Source: CAILHX01 sp964511385 (GTDB taxonomy: Bacteria; Pseudomonadota; Gammaproteobacteria; Burkholderiales; Methylophilaceae). Taken from it: 64,000 nt of DNA. The DNA lies in the NCBI GenBank assembly GCA_964511385.1, contig CAZEFE010000002.1, positions 62,001 through 126,000 of the forward strand, in the 5' to 3' direction. The notes beneath the pieces are model-generated. The model saw only the letters and a list, made by a program, of their open reading frames with translations. It was not told where the DNA came from and did no database searches. The position numbers and the translations under genes are program-made. Shown piece by piece: positions 34,125-43,175 of this stretch. Within the stretch, counting starts at the first letter, position 1, and each line of letters opens with the position of its first letter.

Positions 34125-34222
34125 CCCCGGCGTGGCCATAACTCGGACATGTGTGCGAAAGGGTATGCGCCCGGCGCTATTGGATATAGAATCGAAATCC
34201 GCCAGCGGATAACGGTCCATTC

Positions 34223-35236
34223 ATGCCAACTGCTCCACATCGCTTAACGCCCAGTACGGAAGCCGCCCTGTTTGCCAGGTGCGTGGAATTGCTGTTTGTG
34301 CATGCCAAAACAGCCATCCTGACCGCGCTGGCGGTGGCGGTGATTTTCGTCGGGCTGATGTGGAAGATTTTCCCGCACGGCTGGCTGTTGTCCTGGTTGT
34401 CCGCCATGGCGGTGGTCAGCCTGGCGCGCCTGTGGCATATCTTCGCATTTTTCCGGGTCAAACCGCCGGCAGCGGATGCCGGGCACTGGCTGATTCAGTT
34501 TGTGGCAGGTTCTGCACTGGCGGCGACACTATGGGGCGTGACCGGCGTGGTCTTCATGCCGGAAAACCACCCGCTCCATCAGGTATTTACCCTGATCACC
34601 CTGATCGGCCTTTCGGGCGCGGCGGTGACCGCTTATTCCAGCGTGCTGTGGGCCTACCGGGTGTTCCTGTGGGTTTTGCTGTCACCGGTGGCGGTGATGA
34701 TGCTGTGGCGGGGCGACGTTGACCATGTTGCGATTGGCGCGGTGGTTTTTTTCTACACGTTCATGATGAGCCGTCGTGCCGCCGTCATGGTGAACAACAC
34801 CATTGTTGAATCCATCAGCCACAGTTTGCGCATCGCCGAACTGCTGCAGTTGAACGAGAGCATCATCAACCACACTGATTCCGGCGTTGCGGCATATTCG
34901 ACGGATGGCGAGTGCGTGTTCATGAATGCCGCCGCACACAGGATACTGGGGATTCCCGTGGGGCTGGATGTGCGGCATAACTTCCGCAACACCCCGAGCT
35001 GGAAGGAATACGGGCTGGTGGAGATCGCGGACAAGGTGCTGCAGGGCGGGGAGCAGAAATCCATCGAGCTGCCCATGCACACCATTTATGGCTGGAGTGT
35101 CTGGATCGCGGCCAAACTGCACCGGATCATGCAAGGCGACCAACCCATCCTGCTGGTGGTATTCAGCGAGATTTCCCCGCAACGCAATACCGCACATGCC
35201 GCGCAGCCGGAGGCCAAGGAAACGCACCCGTCGTGA
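34223..35236 (+). CDS. membrane protein with C-terminal PAS domain and no output domain
   Basis: A 337-residue protein: five or six hydrophobic segments between about residues 25 and 185 (for example LTALAVAVIFVGLMW, VAGSALAATLWGVTGVVFM, VAIGAVVFFYTFMM), then a PAS domain from about 205 (INHTDSGVAAYSTDGECVFM) to 315. Comparable proteins carry a histidine kinase or GGDEF domain after the PAS; here the protein simply ends. Function is unknown. Its stop overlaps the GTG start of aat in a GTGA, so the two are translationally coupled. Confidence 0.7.
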   Translation: MPTAPHRLTPSTEAALFARCVELLFVHAKTAILTALAVAVIFVGLMWKIFPHGWLLSWLSAMAVVSLARLWHIFAFFRVKPPAADAGHWLIQFVAGSALAATLWGVTGVVFMPENHPLHQVFTLITLIGLSGAAVTAYSSVLWAYRVFLWVLLSPVAVMMLWRGDVDHVAIGAVVFFYTFMMSRRAAVMVNNTIVESISHSLRIAELLQLNESIINHTDSGVAAYSTDGECVFMNAAAHRILGIPVGLDVRHNFRNTPSWKEYGLVEIADKVLQGGEQKSIELPMHTIYGWSVWIAAKLHRIMQGDQPILLVVFSEISPQRNTAHAAQPEAKETHPS

Positions 35237-35925
35237 CCGCCTATTACCGTCTGCCCGGCGGCCTGGTGACGGCGCTCGAGGCTGACCAGCCTTTTCCCTC
35301 TGTAGCCAGCGCGCTGCAAGACCCCAACGGATTGATTGCCATCGGCGGCGATTTGTCGCCGGCACGCCTGCTGCAAGCCTACCGGCAGGGCATTTTTCCC
35401 TGGTTCAGCGCCGGCGACCCGCTGCTGTGGTGGAGCCCCGACCCGCGTATGGTGCTGTTGCCGGATGAGATGCGGGTCTCGCGCTCTCTCGCCAAGCGGC
35501 TGCGGCGGCAGGATTACGAAATCCGGGTGGACCAGGATTTCCGGGCGGTGATTGAAGCATGCGCCACGGCGGTGCGTCCGGGCCAGGATGGCACATGGAT
35601 CACGCCGCAAATGATCGCTGCGTATTGCGAGTTGCATCGGCTGGGATATGCGCGCTGCATTGAAGTCTGGATCGACGGCGCGCTGGCTGGCGGCCTGTAC
35701 GGCGTCCATATCGGCGGGGTGTTTTTTGCCGAATCCATGTTCCATCGCGTGCGGGATGCGTCGAAAATCGCGTTTGTGCACATGGTGCGATTTTTGCAGG
35801 AGCAAGGCTGCGGTATGATGGATTGCCAGATGCACACGGCACACCTGCAAAGTCTGGGCGCACGGGAAATCGGGCGCGAGGAGTTTGTCGCCAGGCTGCA
35901 GTTGCTGCTGGGAGATGATAAATGA
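35233..35925 (+). CDS. aat: leucyl/phenylalanyl-tRNA--protein transferase
   Basis: Attaches Leu or Phe from aminoacyl-tRNA to proteins with N-terminal Lys or Arg, marking them for ClpSAP. The 230 residues contain the family core: GLIAIGGDLSPARLLQAYR, GIFPWFSAGDPLLWWSPDPR, and later GLYGVHIGGVFFAESMF with the catalytic surroundings. Length matches E. coli Aat. It begins with GTG overlapping the PAS protein's stop and ends in an ATGA overlap with bpt, so both N-degron transferases are made from one message. Confidence 0.94.
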   Translation: MTAYYRLPGGLVTALEADQPFPSVASALQDPNGLIAIGGDLSPARLLQAYRQGIFPWFSAGDPLLWWSPDPRMVLLPDEMRVSRSLAKRLRRQDYEIRVDQDFRAVIEACATAVRPGQDGTWITPQMIAAYCELHRLGYARCIEVWIDGALAGGLYGVHIGGVFFAESMFHRVRDASKIAFVHMVRFLQEQGCGMMDCQMHTAHLQSLGAREIGREEFVARLQLLLGDDK

Positions 35926-36644
35926 CGCGCCCGAACGATTTGCCATTACAGAAGCTGCAGTTTTATGTCACCACGGAGTACCCCTGCGGCTATTTGCCTG
36001 AGCAAAGCGCACGCTCGCTGGCGGTGATCCCGGCGCATTTGATCGACAGCAGGGCGTATAGCGAACTGGTGCGCATGGGGTTTCGCCGCAGCGGGTTTTA
36101 TACCTATCGGCCGCATTGCGACTTGTGCCGGGCGTGTGTGCCGGTGCGGCTGTGCGTGGACGACTTTGCCCCCAGCCGTAGCCAGCGGCGCGCGGCGAAG
36201 CAGCATGCGTCGCTGCAGGCGTTGATCCGGCCCCTGGAGTTCAGCGAGGAGCACTACGCGCTGTACGCCAGCTACCAGAAAGGGCGCCACGCCGGCGGCG
36301 GCATGGATGCCGATACTGCCGAGCAATACCGCAATTTCCTGATGCAAAGCCAGGTGGATTCGGTGCTGGTGGAGTTCCGGGAGAACGGCATCCTGCGCAT
36401 GGTCAGCGTGGTGGATAGGCTTGAGGATGGCCTGTCGGCGGTCTATGCGTTTTACGACCATAGCGTCGAACAAGCCAGTTTCGGTACCTACAACGTGCTG
36501 TGGCTGGCGGGCTGGTGCAAGGCGCAGGGCTTGCCGTACCTGTATCTGGGGTACTGGATCGAGCAGTCGCGCAAAATGGCGTACAAGTCCAACTTCAAGC
36601 CCATGCAATGTCTGACGGATGAAGGCTGGCTGCCGCTGGTATAA
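35922..36644 (+). CDS. bpt: aspartate/glutamate leucyltransferase Bpt
   Basis: Transfers Leu to proteins with N-terminal Asp or Glu, a bacterial homologue of eukaryotic ATE1 arginyltransferases. The 240 residues show the N-terminal EYPCGYLPEQSARSLAVIP, the GFRRSGFYTYRPHCDLCRAC block with conserved cysteines, and the C-terminal GYWIEQSRKMAYKSNFKPM. Length is as expected. It is coupled to aat by an ATGA overlap, giving both arms of the leucine N-degron route in two adjacent genes. Confidence 0.93.
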   Translation: MTRPNDLPLQKLQFYVTTEYPCGYLPEQSARSLAVIPAHLIDSRAYSELVRMGFRRSGFYTYRPHCDLCRACVPVRLCVDDFAPSRSQRRAAKQHASLQALIRPLEFSEEHYALYASYQKGRHAGGGMDADTAEQYRNFLMQSQVDSVLVEFRENGILRMVSVVDRLEDGLSAVYAFYDHSVEQASFGTYNVLWLAGWCKAQGLPYLYLGYWIEQSRKMAYKSNFKPMQCLTDEGWLPLV

Positions 36645-36671
36645 TCCCATCTTTTTGCTAGCGGGATTATT

Positions 36672-37562
36672 GTGGCGCAACTTTTCAATCGGCTTGCCAT
36701 TATTGGCGTCGGCCTGATCGGCGGCTCGGTGGCGCTTGCGCTCAAGCAGGCGGGACAGACCGGCCACATTGTCGGCATCGGGCGGAATCGCGATGATCTA
36801 GAGGAAGCATTGCGCCTGGGCGTGGTGGATGAAGTCGCCGATACGCCGGAAGCGGTACGTGATGCCGATGCCGTGCTGTTGGCAACCCCGGTTGGGCAAT
36901 TCCCCGCGATCATGCAGGCGATTGCGCCGCATGTGCACCCGCAAGCGGTGGTGACCGATGCCGGCAGCACTAAAGGCGATGTGATTGCTGCCGCACAGGC
37001 GAACCTGGGTGCGCACCTTGCGCGGTTTGTCCCGGCGCATCCAATTGCCGGCGCGGAAAAAAGCGGTGTGGCCGCCGCGCGTGCCGAGTTGTTCGTCGGA
37101 AAAAATGTGGTGCTGACGCTGCTGGCGGAAAACAGCGCCGCGGATGTGGATAAGGTTGAAGCGCTGTGGCGAGGATGCGGCGCGAACGTCTGTCGGATGA
37201 CGCCGCAAACCCACGATGCTGTTTTTGCCGCGGTCAGCCATTTGCCTCATGTGCTGGCCTTCGCGCTGGTGGAAGATATTGCGCGCCGCCCCAACGCTGA
37301 CCAATTGTTCAGCTTCGCTGCGGGCGGGTTCCGCGACTTTTCGCGCATCGCCGGCAGTTCACCCGAAATGTGGCGTGACATCTGCCTGGCCAACCGCGAT
37401 GCCATGCTGCAGGAACTGGATGCCTACACTGGCCAACTCGCGCAAATCCGCAGCCTGATCGAGGTCGGCGATGGCGAGAGCCTGGCAGCATTATTCGAAC
37501 ACGCCCGCAATGCCCGCAATGCTTGGGCCCATGCTCAGACCAAAACCAATGGAAACACTTGA
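36672..37562 (+). CDS. tyrA: prephenate (arogenate) dehydrogenase
   Basis: NAD(P)-dependent oxidative decarboxylation of prephenate in tyrosine synthesis. The 296 residues begin with a Rossmann fold (LAIIGVGLIGGSVALALK) and contain ATPVGQFPAIM, DAGSTKGDV and the catalytic His in PAHPIAGAEKSG. The C-terminal helical part includes FAAVSHLPHVLAFALVE. The GTG start at 36672 gives the expected N-terminus. No chorismate mutase domain is fused. It overlaps the beginning of aroA by 14 nt, so aromatic amino acid genes are clustered. Confidence 0.92.
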   Translation: MAQLFNRLAIIGVGLIGGSVALALKQAGQTGHIVGIGRNRDDLEEALRLGVVDEVADTPEAVRDADAVLLATPVGQFPAIMQAIAPHVHPQAVVTDAGSTKGDVIAAAQANLGAHLARFVPAHPIAGAEKSGVAAARAELFVGKNVVLTLLAENSAADVDKVEALWRGCGANVCRMTPQTHDAVFAAVSHLPHVLAFALVEDIARRPNADQLFSFAAGGFRDFSRIAGSSPEMWRDICLANRDAMLQELDAYTGQLAQIRSLIEVGDGESLAALFEHARNARNAWAHAQTKTNGNT

Positions 37563-38835
37563 TCTCTCCCCAGCCAGCAAGGCAACTGGCTCGATAAAAC
37601 TGCCCGGCTCCAAAAGTATCTCCAACCGCACCTTGCTGCTGGCGGCGTTGGCGAAAGGTACTACGCATATCCGCGACCTGCTGGCGTCGGACGATACCGC
37701 GCGCATGCTGGAAGCACTGGCAAAGCTGGGCGTGGCGTTGACCCAGACCGGTGCCGACGACTGGGTGGTGGAAGGTACGGGTGGAGTATTCCCGGTGAAG
37801 CAGGCGGAACTGTTCCTGGGCAATGCCGGCACTGCATTCCGGCCGTTGACGGCGGCACTGGCGCTAGCTGACGGCAGTTACAAATTGTCGGGCGTGCAGC
37901 GCATGCATGAACGGCCGATAGGCGACCTGGTGGATGCCTTGCGCCAGGCCGGCGCGGATATCCGTTACCTGGGCAACGAGGGTTATCCGCCGCTGCAAAT
38001 CGAACCGGGGCGCCAGCCTGGGGCTGAGAGCACAATAGGCGTGCGCGGCAATGTGTCCAGCCAGTTCCTGACGGCGTTGCTGATGGCGTTGCCTCTGACC
38101 GGGCGGCAAACCCGGATCGAGGTGATCGGCGAACTGATCTCCAAACCCTACATCGAAATCACGCTCAACCTGATGGCGCAGTTCGGCGTGCAGGTGGAGC
38201 GTCACGGCTGGCAGGCGTTCACCATTCCCGCCGCCAGTCGCTATACCAGCCCTGGGGAAGTTTATGTGGAAGGGGACGCTTCTTCCGCCTCTTATTTCCT
38301 TGCTGCGGGCGCGATTGCCGGCGGCCCGGTGCGGGTGGAGGGCATAGGCCACAACAGTATTCAGGGCGATGTGCGCTTTGCCGAAGCGCTGCAACAGATG
38401 GGCGCCAACGTGCAAATGGGCGAGAACTGGGTGGAGGCGAGCAGCAACAGAAAACTGAAATCGGTGGATCTGGACTGCAACCATATTCCGGATGCGGCGA
38501 TGACGCTGGCGATTGCCGCGCTGTTTGCCGAAGGCACCACCACCCTGCGCAACATCGCCAGCTGGCGCGTCAAGGAAACCGACCGCATCAGCGCCATGGC
38601 GACCGAGTTGCGTAAAATTGGTGCTACAGTGGAAGAAGGCGCGGACTATATCCGCGTCACGCCGCCAAGCAAGCTGACGCCTGGCGCCAGTATTGATACT
38701 TATGACGACCACCGCATGGCCATGTGTTTTTCTCTGGTCAGCTTAGGCAGCGTACCGGTGACCATCAATGACCCGAAATGCGTGGCCAAGACCTTCCCCG
38801 ATTATTTTGAACAATTCGCCAGGGTGGTGGCATGA
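37549..38835 (+). CDS. aroA: 3-phosphoshikimate 1-carboxyvinyltransferase (EPSP synthase)
   Basis: Sixth step of the shikimate pathway. The ATG at 37549 gives 428 residues starting METLDLSPASKATGSIKLPG, followed by SKSISNRTLLLAAL; upstream in-frame starts would extend far into tyrA. Signatures seen are LFLGNAGTAFRPLTAALAL near residue 90 and the RVKETDRISAMATELRKIG block near residue 345. By the NAGTAFRP sequence it is a class I enzyme. It overlaps tyrA at its start and cmk by an ATGA at its end. Confidence 0.95.
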   Translation: METLDLSPASKATGSIKLPGSKSISNRTLLLAALAKGTTHIRDLLASDDTARMLEALAKLGVALTQTGADDWVVEGTGGVFPVKQAELFLGNAGTAFRPLTAALALADGSYKLSGVQRMHERPIGDLVDALRQAGADIRYLGNEGYPPLQIEPGRQPGAESTIGVRGNVSSQFLTALLMALPLTGRQTRIEVIGELISKPYIEITLNLMAQFGVQVERHGWQAFTIPAASRYTSPGEVYVEGDASSASYFLAAGAIAGGPVRVEGIGHNSIQGDVRFAEALQQMGANVQMGENWVEASSNRKLKSVDLDCNHIPDAAMTLAIAALFAEGTTTLRNIASWRVKETDRISAMATELRKIGATVEEGADYIRVTPPSKLTPGASIDTYDDHRMAMCFSLVSLGSVPVTINDPKCVAKTFPDYFEQFARVVA

Positions 38836-39497
38836 GCGCTCTGATTCCTGTCATCGCCATCGACGGGCCATCGGCCAGCGGCAAGGGCACGGTAGCGCAG
38901 CGCGTGGCCAACGAGTTGGGTTTCCACTACCTGGATTCCGGCGCGCTGTACCGGATTGTGGCGCTTGCTGCCCGGCGTTCCGGCATTGCCTGGCAGGATG
39001 GCGCGCGCTTGGCGATGTTGGCGCCAGAGCTGGAGATTCAGTTCGACGGCGACGATATTTACCTCAATGGCGAAAATGTCAGCGATGCCGTGCGTTCGGA
39101 GGAAATGAGCAAGGGCGCATCCGAGGTGGCTGTGCATCAGCCGCTACGGGCCGCACTGATGGACGTGCAACGCGCGTTCCGCCGCGCTCCCGGGCTGGTG
39201 GCGGATGGCCGTGATATGGGCTCGGTGGTGTTTCAGGACGCTGCAACCAAGGTGTTTTTGACGGCGAGCAGTGCGGTGCGCGCAGAACGTCGTTATAAGC
39301 AGTTGATCGGCAAGGGAAACCATGCTAATCTAGCGCAGATTTTGGCTGATATCGAAGCGCGCGATGCGCGCGACATGCAGCGGACATCGGCGCCGTTAAA
39401 GCAATGTGACGATGCGATGCTGCTGGATACCAGTACGCTGGGGATAGAAGAAGCCGTCAACGCCGTGTTGCAATACTACCGGCAGAAGCATGAGTAG
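38832..39497 (+). CDS. cmk: cytidylate kinase
   Basis: Phosphorylates CMP and dCMP with ATP. The 221 residues contain the Walker A loop AIDGPSASGKGTVAQRVA near residue 10, HYLDSGALYR, the GRDMGSVVFQDA motif and the RAERRYKQL lid region. Length is that of the usual bacterial enzyme. It overlaps aroA by ATGA and is followed by rpsA, a pairing conserved across proteobacteria. A hairpin with a T-tract in the gap suggests that part of the transcription stops before rpsA, which probably has its own promoter. Confidence 0.95.
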   Translation: MSALIPVIAIDGPSASGKGTVAQRVANELGFHYLDSGALYRIVALAARRSGIAWQDGARLAMLAPELEIQFDGDDIYLNGENVSDAVRSEEMSKGASEVAVHQPLRAALMDVQRAFRRAPGLVADGRDMGSVVFQDAATKVFLTASSAVRAERRYKQLIGKGNHANLAQILADIEARDARDMQRTSAPLKQCDDAMLLDTSTLGIEEAVNAVLQYYRQKHE

Positions 39498-39521
39498 TGT
39501 GTTGTATTTGTAGTGCAAGCC

Positions 39522-39550
39522 CCGCAGACAGCCAATGTTTGCGGTTTTTT
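39522..39550 (+). terminator. terminator or attenuator between cmk and rpsA
   Basis: An 8-bp stem CCGCAGAC / GTTTGCGG (one G-U pair) with a 7-nt loop, followed by TTTTTT at 39545-39550. It lies 25 nt after the cmk stop and about 45 nt before the rpsA start. Confidence 0.75.
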
Positions 39551-39594
39551 AATTTTCCCCGTCGCCAGACGGGCTTTTAATCAGGTAATTTTTA

Positions 39595-41292
39595 ATGTCC
39601 ACCACTGCACCCGTAGAAAGTTTTGCCGCTTTATTTGAAGAAAGCTTGACCCGCCAGGAAATGCGTTCCGGCGAGGTGATCACCGCCGAAGTTGTTGCTG
39701 TTGATGACGACTTTGTTGTGGTCAATGCCGGACTCAAGTCCGAAAGCGTGATCCCTGCTGAAGAATTCCGTAACGATAGCGGCGAGCTTGAAGTTAAAGT
39801 CGGCGATTTCGTCAAAGTAGCCATCGAATCCCTGGAAGATGGCTACGGTTCTACCAAGCTGTCCCGCGAAAAGGCCAAGCGCCTCGCTGCATGGCTGGAT
39901 CTGGAAGAAGCCATGGAAGAAGGCCGCATCGTCAAGGGCTTCATCAATGGTCGCGTCAAGGGTGGCCTGACGGTGCTGATCAACGGCATCCGCGCCTTCC
40001 TGCCGGGTTCGCTGGTTGACCTGCGTCCAGTCAAGGACACCACCCCGTTCGAAAACAAGGAATGGGAATTCAAGGTTATCAAGCTCGACCGCAAGCGCAA
40101 CAACGTGGTGATGTCCCGCCGTGCCGTGCTGGAATCCAGCCAGGGCGCTGACCGCGAAGCGCTGCTGACCTCCCTGACCGAAGGTTCCGTGGTCAAGGGT
40201 ATCGTCAAGAACATCACCGACTACGGTGCATTCGTTGATCTGGGCGGCATTGACGGCCTGCTGCACATCACCGACCTGGCATGGCGCCGCGTCAAGCACC
40301 CGTCTGAAGTGCTGACGGTTGGCGACGAAATCGAAGCCAAGGTGCTGAAGTATGATGCCGAGAAGAACCGTGTATCCCTGGGTATCAAGCAACTGGGCGA
40401 TGATCCCTGGGTCAACCTGTCCCGTCGCTACCCGGCCAGCACCCGTCTGTTCGGCAAGGTGACCAACCTGACCGACTACGGTGCGTTTGTTGAAATCGAG
40501 CCGGGCATTGAAGGCCTGGTGCACGTTTCCGAAATGGATTGGACCAACAAGAACGTACATCCTGCCAAGGTGGTTCAGCTGGGTGATGAAGTTGAAGTCA
40601 TGATCCTGGAAATCGACGAAGACCGTCGCCGCCTGTCTCTGGGCATGAAGCAGTGCCAGTCCAACCCATGGGACGACTTTGCCGCCAGCCACAAGAAGGG
40701 CGACAAGGTCAGCGGCCAGATCAAGTCCATTACCGATTTCGGTATCTTTATCGGTCTGCCTGGCGGCATCGACGGCCTGGTTCACCTGTCCGACCTGTCC
40801 TGGAGCCAGCCTGGCGAAGAAGCCATCCGCAACTTCAAGAAGGGTGACGAAGTTGAAGCGGCCGTGCTGTCCATCGATGTTGAGAAGGAGCGCATCTCCC
40901 TCGGCATCAAGCAACTGGAAAGCGACCCGATGGCCGGTTCTGGCTCCAGCTTTGAAAAGGGCGCCCTGGTGAAGGGTACCGTGAAGAGCCTGGATGCCAA
41001 GGGTGCCGTGATTGATCTGGGCGGCGAACTCGAAGGTTTTGTGCGTACTTCCGATGCATCGCGCGACAAGATTGACGACATCCGCAGCGTGCTGAAAGAA
41101 GGCGACGAAGTGGAAGCCAAGGTTGTTAATGTGGATCGCAAGACCCGCGTGGTGAACCTGTCGATCAAGGCCAAGGATCTCGCAGACGAGGCCGATGCCG
41201 TGCAGAAGTATACCAACGATAGCGGCAATGCAGGTACAACCAATCTCGGCGCTCTGCTCAAGGCCAAGATGGACGGCAAAACCAGCGAATAA
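39595..41292 (+). CDS. rpsA: 30S ribosomal protein S1
   Basis: Binds mRNA and delivers it to the 30S subunit. The 565 residues contain six S1 (OB-fold) repeats; repeated signatures such as ITDYGAFVDLGGIDGLLHI, LTDYGAFVEIEPGIEGLVHV and ITDFGIFIGLPGGIDGLVHL are obvious. The N-terminus (SFAALFEESLTRQEMRSGEV) is the ribosome-docking part. Codon use is the restricted kind expected for a highly expressed gene. It is followed by ihfB after 12 nt, the common gammaproteobacterial and betaproteobacterial order. Confidence 0.97.
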   Translation: MSTTAPVESFAALFEESLTRQEMRSGEVITAEVVAVDDDFVVVNAGLKSESVIPAEEFRNDSGELEVKVGDFVKVAIESLEDGYGSTKLSREKAKRLAAWLDLEEAMEEGRIVKGFINGRVKGGLTVLINGIRAFLPGSLVDLRPVKDTTPFENKEWEFKVIKLDRKRNNVVMSRRAVLESSQGADREALLTSLTEGSVVKGIVKNITDYGAFVDLGGIDGLLHITDLAWRRVKHPSEVLTVGDEIEAKVLKYDAEKNRVSLGIKQLGDDPWVNLSRRYPASTRLFGKVTNLTDYGAFVEIEPGIEGLVHVSEMDWTNKNVHPAKVVQLGDEVEVMILEIDEDRRRLSLGMKQCQSNPWDDFAASHKKGDKVSGQIKSITDFGIFIGLPGGIDGLVHLSDLSWSQPGEEAIRNFKKGDEVEAAVLSIDVEKERISLGIKQLESDPMAGSGSSFEKGALVKGTVKSLDAKGAVIDLGGELEGFVRTSDASRDKIDDIRSVLKEGDEVEAKVVNVDRKTRVVNLSIKAKDLADEADAVQKYTNDSGNAGTTNLGALLKAKMDGKTSE

Positions 41293-41304
41293 TACGGTGC
41301 TGCT

Positions 41305-41583
41305 ATGACAAAATCGGAACTGATTGCCAAGCTGGCAGCACGTTTTCCGCAGTTGGTGGTCAAGGATGCCGAGCTTTCGGTGAAAGCAATCCTGGATGCC
41401 ATGGCGGAGAAGCTGGCTAACGGCAAACGCATCGAAATACGCGGTTTTGGTAGCTTCAGCTTGAACTACCGTCCGCCACGGCTCGGCCGCAATCCGAAAA
41501 CCGGCGAAAAAGTACGGGTACCAGAGAAGTATGTACCCCACTTCAAAGCCGGGAAAGAACTGCGGGAACGGGTTGACCTGTAA
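41305..41583 (+). CDS. ihfB: integration host factor subunit beta
   Basis: DNA-bending nucleoid protein that pairs with IhfA. The 92 residues have the HU/IHF fold: MTKSELIAKLAARFPQLVVK at the start, then GKRIEIRGFGSFSLNYRPPR, the beta arm with the intercalating proline in GRNPKTGEKVRVPEKYVPHF. The S-F-S-L-N-Y stretch and its place after rpsA favour IhfB over HU. A strong terminator follows 73 nt downstream. IHF would be needed by sigma-54 activators such as FleR at the window's right end. Confidence 0.95.
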   Translation: MTKSELIAKLAARFPQLVVKDAELSVKAILDAMAEKLANGKRIEIRGFGSFSLNYRPPRLGRNPKTGEKVRVPEKYVPHFKAGKELRERVDL

Positions 41584-41656
41584 TCTGGGGGCCGCAGTCG
41601 GTTTGATGGCTGACTGTGGGCCTGCAGCGTTACAACGATAATTTCCGTGTCTTGAT

Positions 41657-41690
41657 AAGCGGTGCAATCGCAAGATTGCACCGCTTTTTT
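41657..41690 (+). terminator. rho-independent terminator after ihfB
   Basis: Perfect 13-bp stem AAGCGGTGCAATC / GATTGCACCGCTT with a GCAA loop, followed by TTTT. It separates rpsA-ihfB from lapA, which starts 18 nt later, so lapAB needs a promoter overlapping this area or read-through. Confidence 0.93.
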
Positions 41691-41707
41691 ACTGGTAAAA
41701 TCACGGT

Positions 41708-41989
41708 ATGCGCTATTTCTACGCTCTTCTGTCCGTGCTGCTGTTCTTCGCAGTACTCGGTCTTTCCGTCAAAAACGGTGAACCGGTTGCCTTGCATTAT
41801 TATCTTGGCATGGTGTGGCATGCGCCGCTGGTGCTGATGCTGCTGATTTTTTTCGGCACCGGCGTGGCGGTGGGTATCATGGCTTGCCTGGGGTTGGTGG
41901 TGCGGCACCGGCGGCAGGTTGTGGCATTGCGTCGTGAGTTAACAAAACTTAATCCGGCTGGTTTTTCTGAGTCGGATTCCCTGGGTTAA
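41708..41989 (+). CDS. lapA: lipopolysaccharide assembly protein A domain protein
   Basis: A 93-residue inner-membrane protein of the LapA/DUF1049 family with two hydrophobic helices (FYALLSVLLFFAVLGLSVKN and APLVLMLLIFFGTGVAVGIM) and a short cytoplasmic tail rich in basic residues. The NGEPVALHYYLG link between the helices is typical. In E. coli it is encoded with LapB and helps control LpxC turnover and so lipopolysaccharide amount. Here it precedes lapB by 13 nt. Confidence 0.88.
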   Translation: MRYFYALLSVLLFFAVLGLSVKNGEPVALHYYLGMVWHAPLVLMLLIFFGTGVAVGIMACLGLVVRHRRQVVALRRELTKLNPAGFSESDSLG

Positions 41990-42002
41990 GGACAGGTACG
42001 GT

Positions 42003-43175
42003 ATGGATTTTGAATACTGGTGGTTGCTGGCCTTGCCGCTGTTTTTCCTGCTGGGCTGGGTCGCCGCGCGCGTGGATATCGGCCAGCTACTAACCGAGAC
42101 CAGTACGCTTCCCGCCTCTTATTTCCGCGGCTTGAATTTCCTGATTAGCGAGCAGCCGGATAAAGCCATTGAGGCGTTTACCGAGGCGCTCAAAGTGGAC
42201 TCCAATATGCTGGAGCTGCATTTTGCCTTGGGTAGCCTGTTCCGGCGCACCGGCGAAATGGATCGGGCGATACGCCTGCACCAGGGCCTGCTGGAGCGCG
42301 AGAATCTCGATGAAACACAGCGCCTGATGGCGATGGCCGAGCTTTCGCAGGATTATCTCAAGGCAGGGCTGCTGGACCGCGCTGAGGAGTTGTTCGTCAA
42401 ACTGACTGAAACGCGATACGTGCAGTCGGCGCTAAAGGCCTTGCTGGAAATTTATGTGCGGGAAAAAGAGTGGGTGCAGGCGGTCGATGTCGCGCAACGC
42501 CTGGAAGCGCTGTCAGGACGTCCGCTGGGACGTGAAATTGCGCAATTCCATTGCGAACTGGCGCATCAGCATATCCTGCTGGGCGATGCGGTTGCTGCCA
42601 CCGGTAGCCTGCAAACGGCGCTGAGCGCGAACCGTAACAGCGTGCGCGCCAACATCATGCTGGGCGACATTGCTGCGGCAAACGGGCAGCATGCCGAGGC
42701 GCTGCAATTGTGGCGTGCCGTCGAACTGCAATTGCCGGAATATATCGAACTGATCGCAGCGCGCATGATGACCAGTTGGCGTGCCTTGGCAAAAGCCGAT
42801 CCCGGCAAGGCCGAGGAGGGATTGACCTGGTTGCGGGAAGTGGTGCGCAAATACCAGTTGGAAGAAGCTGCGCAGGTGCTGTTCGATGCAACGCTGGATT
42901 TGCGCGGGTCTGAGGCGGCTTACCGCATGGCGCATGATGAAGCCGACCTTTCGCCAACCCTGGCGGCGCTGGATCGTCTGTTGCAGGCCAAGGTAAGCGG
43001 TATGCCGGACGGCGATTTGCGCCTGGTCATGGATGCTATCAAGCAGCACCTGGAACGCACCGCTTATCACCGCTGCACCACCTGCGGCTATACCGCGCGC
43101 CAGTTCCACTGGCATTGCCCGAGTTGCGGCGAATGGGAGACCTTCCCGCCTAAATTTGAACGGGAATTGAAATGA
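42003..43175 (+). CDS. lapB: lipopolysaccharide assembly protein B (TPR and rubredoxin-like domain)
   Basis: Membrane-anchored adaptor that, in E. coli, directs LpxC to the FtsH protease. The 390 residues have an N-terminal helix (WLLALPLFFLLGWVAARVD), about nine TPR-like repeats (QPDKAIEAFTEALKVDSNML is the first) and a C-terminal metal-binding domain with C-x2-C (CTTCGYTARQFHW) and C-x2-C (CPSCGEWETF). The length matches the family. It is coupled to pyrF through an ATGA overlap. Confidence 0.93.
   Translation: MDFEYWWLLALPLFFLLGWVAARVDIGQLLTETSTLPASYFRGLNFLISEQPDKAIEAFTEALKVDSNMLELHFALGSLFRRTGEMDRAIRLHQGLLERENLDETQRLMAMAELSQDYLKAGLLDRAEELFVKLTETRYVQSALKALLEIYVREKEWVQAVDVAQRLEALSGRPLGREIAQFHCELAHQHILLGDAVAATGSLQTALSANRNSVRANIMLGDIAAANGQHAEALQLWRAVELQLPEYIELIAARMMTSWRALAKADPGKAEEGLTWLREVVRKYQLEEAAQVLFDATLDLRGSEAAYRMAHDEADLSPTLAALDRLLQAKVSGMPDGDLRLVMDAIKQHLERTAYHRCTTCGYTARQFHWHCPSCGEWETFPPKFERELK

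Noticed and set aside
39631..41673. 680-codon open frame antisense to rpsA and ihfB
   Set aside because: It mirrors the codons of rpsA, a highly expressed gene with skewed codon use, and has low-complexity composition without any domain.
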